From Candidatus Cloacimonadota bacterium (GTDB lineage Bacteria > Cloacimonadota > Cloacimonadia > JGIOTU-2), in NCBI GenBank assembly GCA_011043895.1, contig DRBZ01000011.1, positions 1 through 5,584 on the forward strand: a DNA stretch of 5,584 nucleotides, written 5' to 3'. Under the pieces are notes generated by a model. That model worked only from the letters and a program-made list of their open reading frames with translations. It searched no databases and had not been told where the DNA came from. Of the stretch, positions 5,160 to 5,584 are shown piece by piece (position 1 is the stretch's first letter; each line of letters opens with the position of its first letter). The position numbers and the translations under genes are program-made.

Positions 5160-5584
5160 ATGAAAACGACTGTAATCTTATTGATGATCGTACTTGCTTC
5201 TCTGGCAATAGCATCCTGCACTTGCTCTTACTGTGAAAAACTGAAGTATGTGGACACTCAAACAACCATCGAAGCAGAAGTACAAAAAGAAGCTGTGAAA
5301 TTGAGCACTAAATCTAATCTAACAGAACAAGACATCATTGCATCACTTACTGCACTTTTATCCGGGAATTCTCGTATATTCGGAGTTGCTTATGCAACAG
5401 CGCCGTATGATGAAAATATGGAACTCATCGAAACCTACTATGTTTTTCGAGAAGGTGATAAAACAAAAACAAAGCATGAAAAGGCATACAATTTCATGAC
5501 TTCGCAAAACAGCAATTGGTACAGAAAACCTTATCTGCATAAAAAAGCAATGTGGAGTATTCCATATTATGACTTCGACAGATC
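5160..5584 (+). CDS. Putative lipoprotein with Cache-like sensor domain (3' truncated by window)
   Basis: An uninterrupted frame of 141 codons runs off the right edge. It starts with a short basic and hydrophobic leader ending in a lipobox, IAS-C20, followed by a cysteine-rich CTCSYC (C20, C22, C25). Residues about 30-68 look helical. From residue 72 the sequence fits an extracytoplasmic dCache-type domain: RIFGVAYATAP (72-82), a variable strand region, then NWYRKP (119-124) and MWSIPYYDFD (131-140), corresponding to the WY...W(s)xPYxD pattern of that family. The Arg two residues before WY in amino-acid-binding dCache domains is absent here (SNWY). Cache sensors usually feed kinases, phosphatases, cyclases or chemoreceptors, but the output domain lies outside the window. 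GGAG (5147-5150) nine bases upstream supports this ATG; an in-frame ATG at 5145 overlaps that site. Lipidation is predicted from motif only; the leader could instead be a plain transmembrane anchor. Confidence 0.85.
   Translation, partial: MKTTVILLMIVLASLAIASCTCSYCEKLKYVDTQTTIEAEVQKEAVKLSTKSNLTEQDIIASLTALLSGNSRIFGVAYATAPYDENMELIETYYVFREGDKTKTKHEKAYNFMTSQNSNWYRKPYLHKKAMWSIPYYDFDR

Noticed and set aside
5358..5540. Minus-strand frame of 60 codons inside the Cache gene
   Set aside because: It lies opposite the open plus-strand frame, which has a lipobox, a ribosome binding site and Cache motifs.

Overview
This AT-rich bacterial window holds five complete or nearly complete genes, one gene cut by the right edge, and about 700 bases on the left with no gene but many short palindromes. 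The organism is probably an uncultured Gram-negative: three products have export signals without a sortase or wall-anchoring signal, there is a membrane-anchored anti-sigma-like protein, and the last gene has a lipobox. The AT-rich composition, the hairpin repeats and the mix of PDZ, TPR and Cache proteins resemble the FCB-related candidate phyla (for example Cloacimonadota). That placement is an impression, not a demonstrated assignment.

Layout. Bases 1-680 carry no credible gene but contain clusters of short inverted repeats (about 143-226 and 493-618), a 13-base direct repeat and a decayed repeat copy near 657-674; together they look like REP-type mosaic repeat DNA. A rho-independent terminator (681-712, minus strand) then closes a three-gene minus-strand operon. 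In transcription order the operon encodes an ECF sigma factor (2467-3021), a small single-pass membrane protein whose start overlaps the sigma gene by 14 bases (2016-2480), and an exported protein with three PDZ domains and no protease domain (742-1995).

A 126-base divergent control region (3022-3147) separates the operon from a plus-strand gene for an exported coiled-coil/TPR protein (3148-4353). The region contains an ECF-type promoter candidate (TGTAAC-N16-CGTT) reading into the sigma gene, two inverted repeats around it, and a TTGACA-type promoter reading into the TPR gene. The TPR gene ends in a strong hairpin. A convergent THEP1-type nucleoside triphosphatase follows (4479-5000, minus). 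The window ends in the first 141 codons of a putative lipoprotein with a Cache-like sensor domain (5160-5584, plus).

How the parts may work together: the sigma / membrane protein / PDZ set has the architecture of an envelope-stress signalling cassette. The membrane protein would be the anti-sigma factor, the periplasmic PDZ protein the sensor or effector, and the sigma factor would switch on its own operon. The partner roles are inferred from gene order, topology and promoter-like motifs. They are not inferred from recognised homology of the membrane protein, which I cannot place in a known family.
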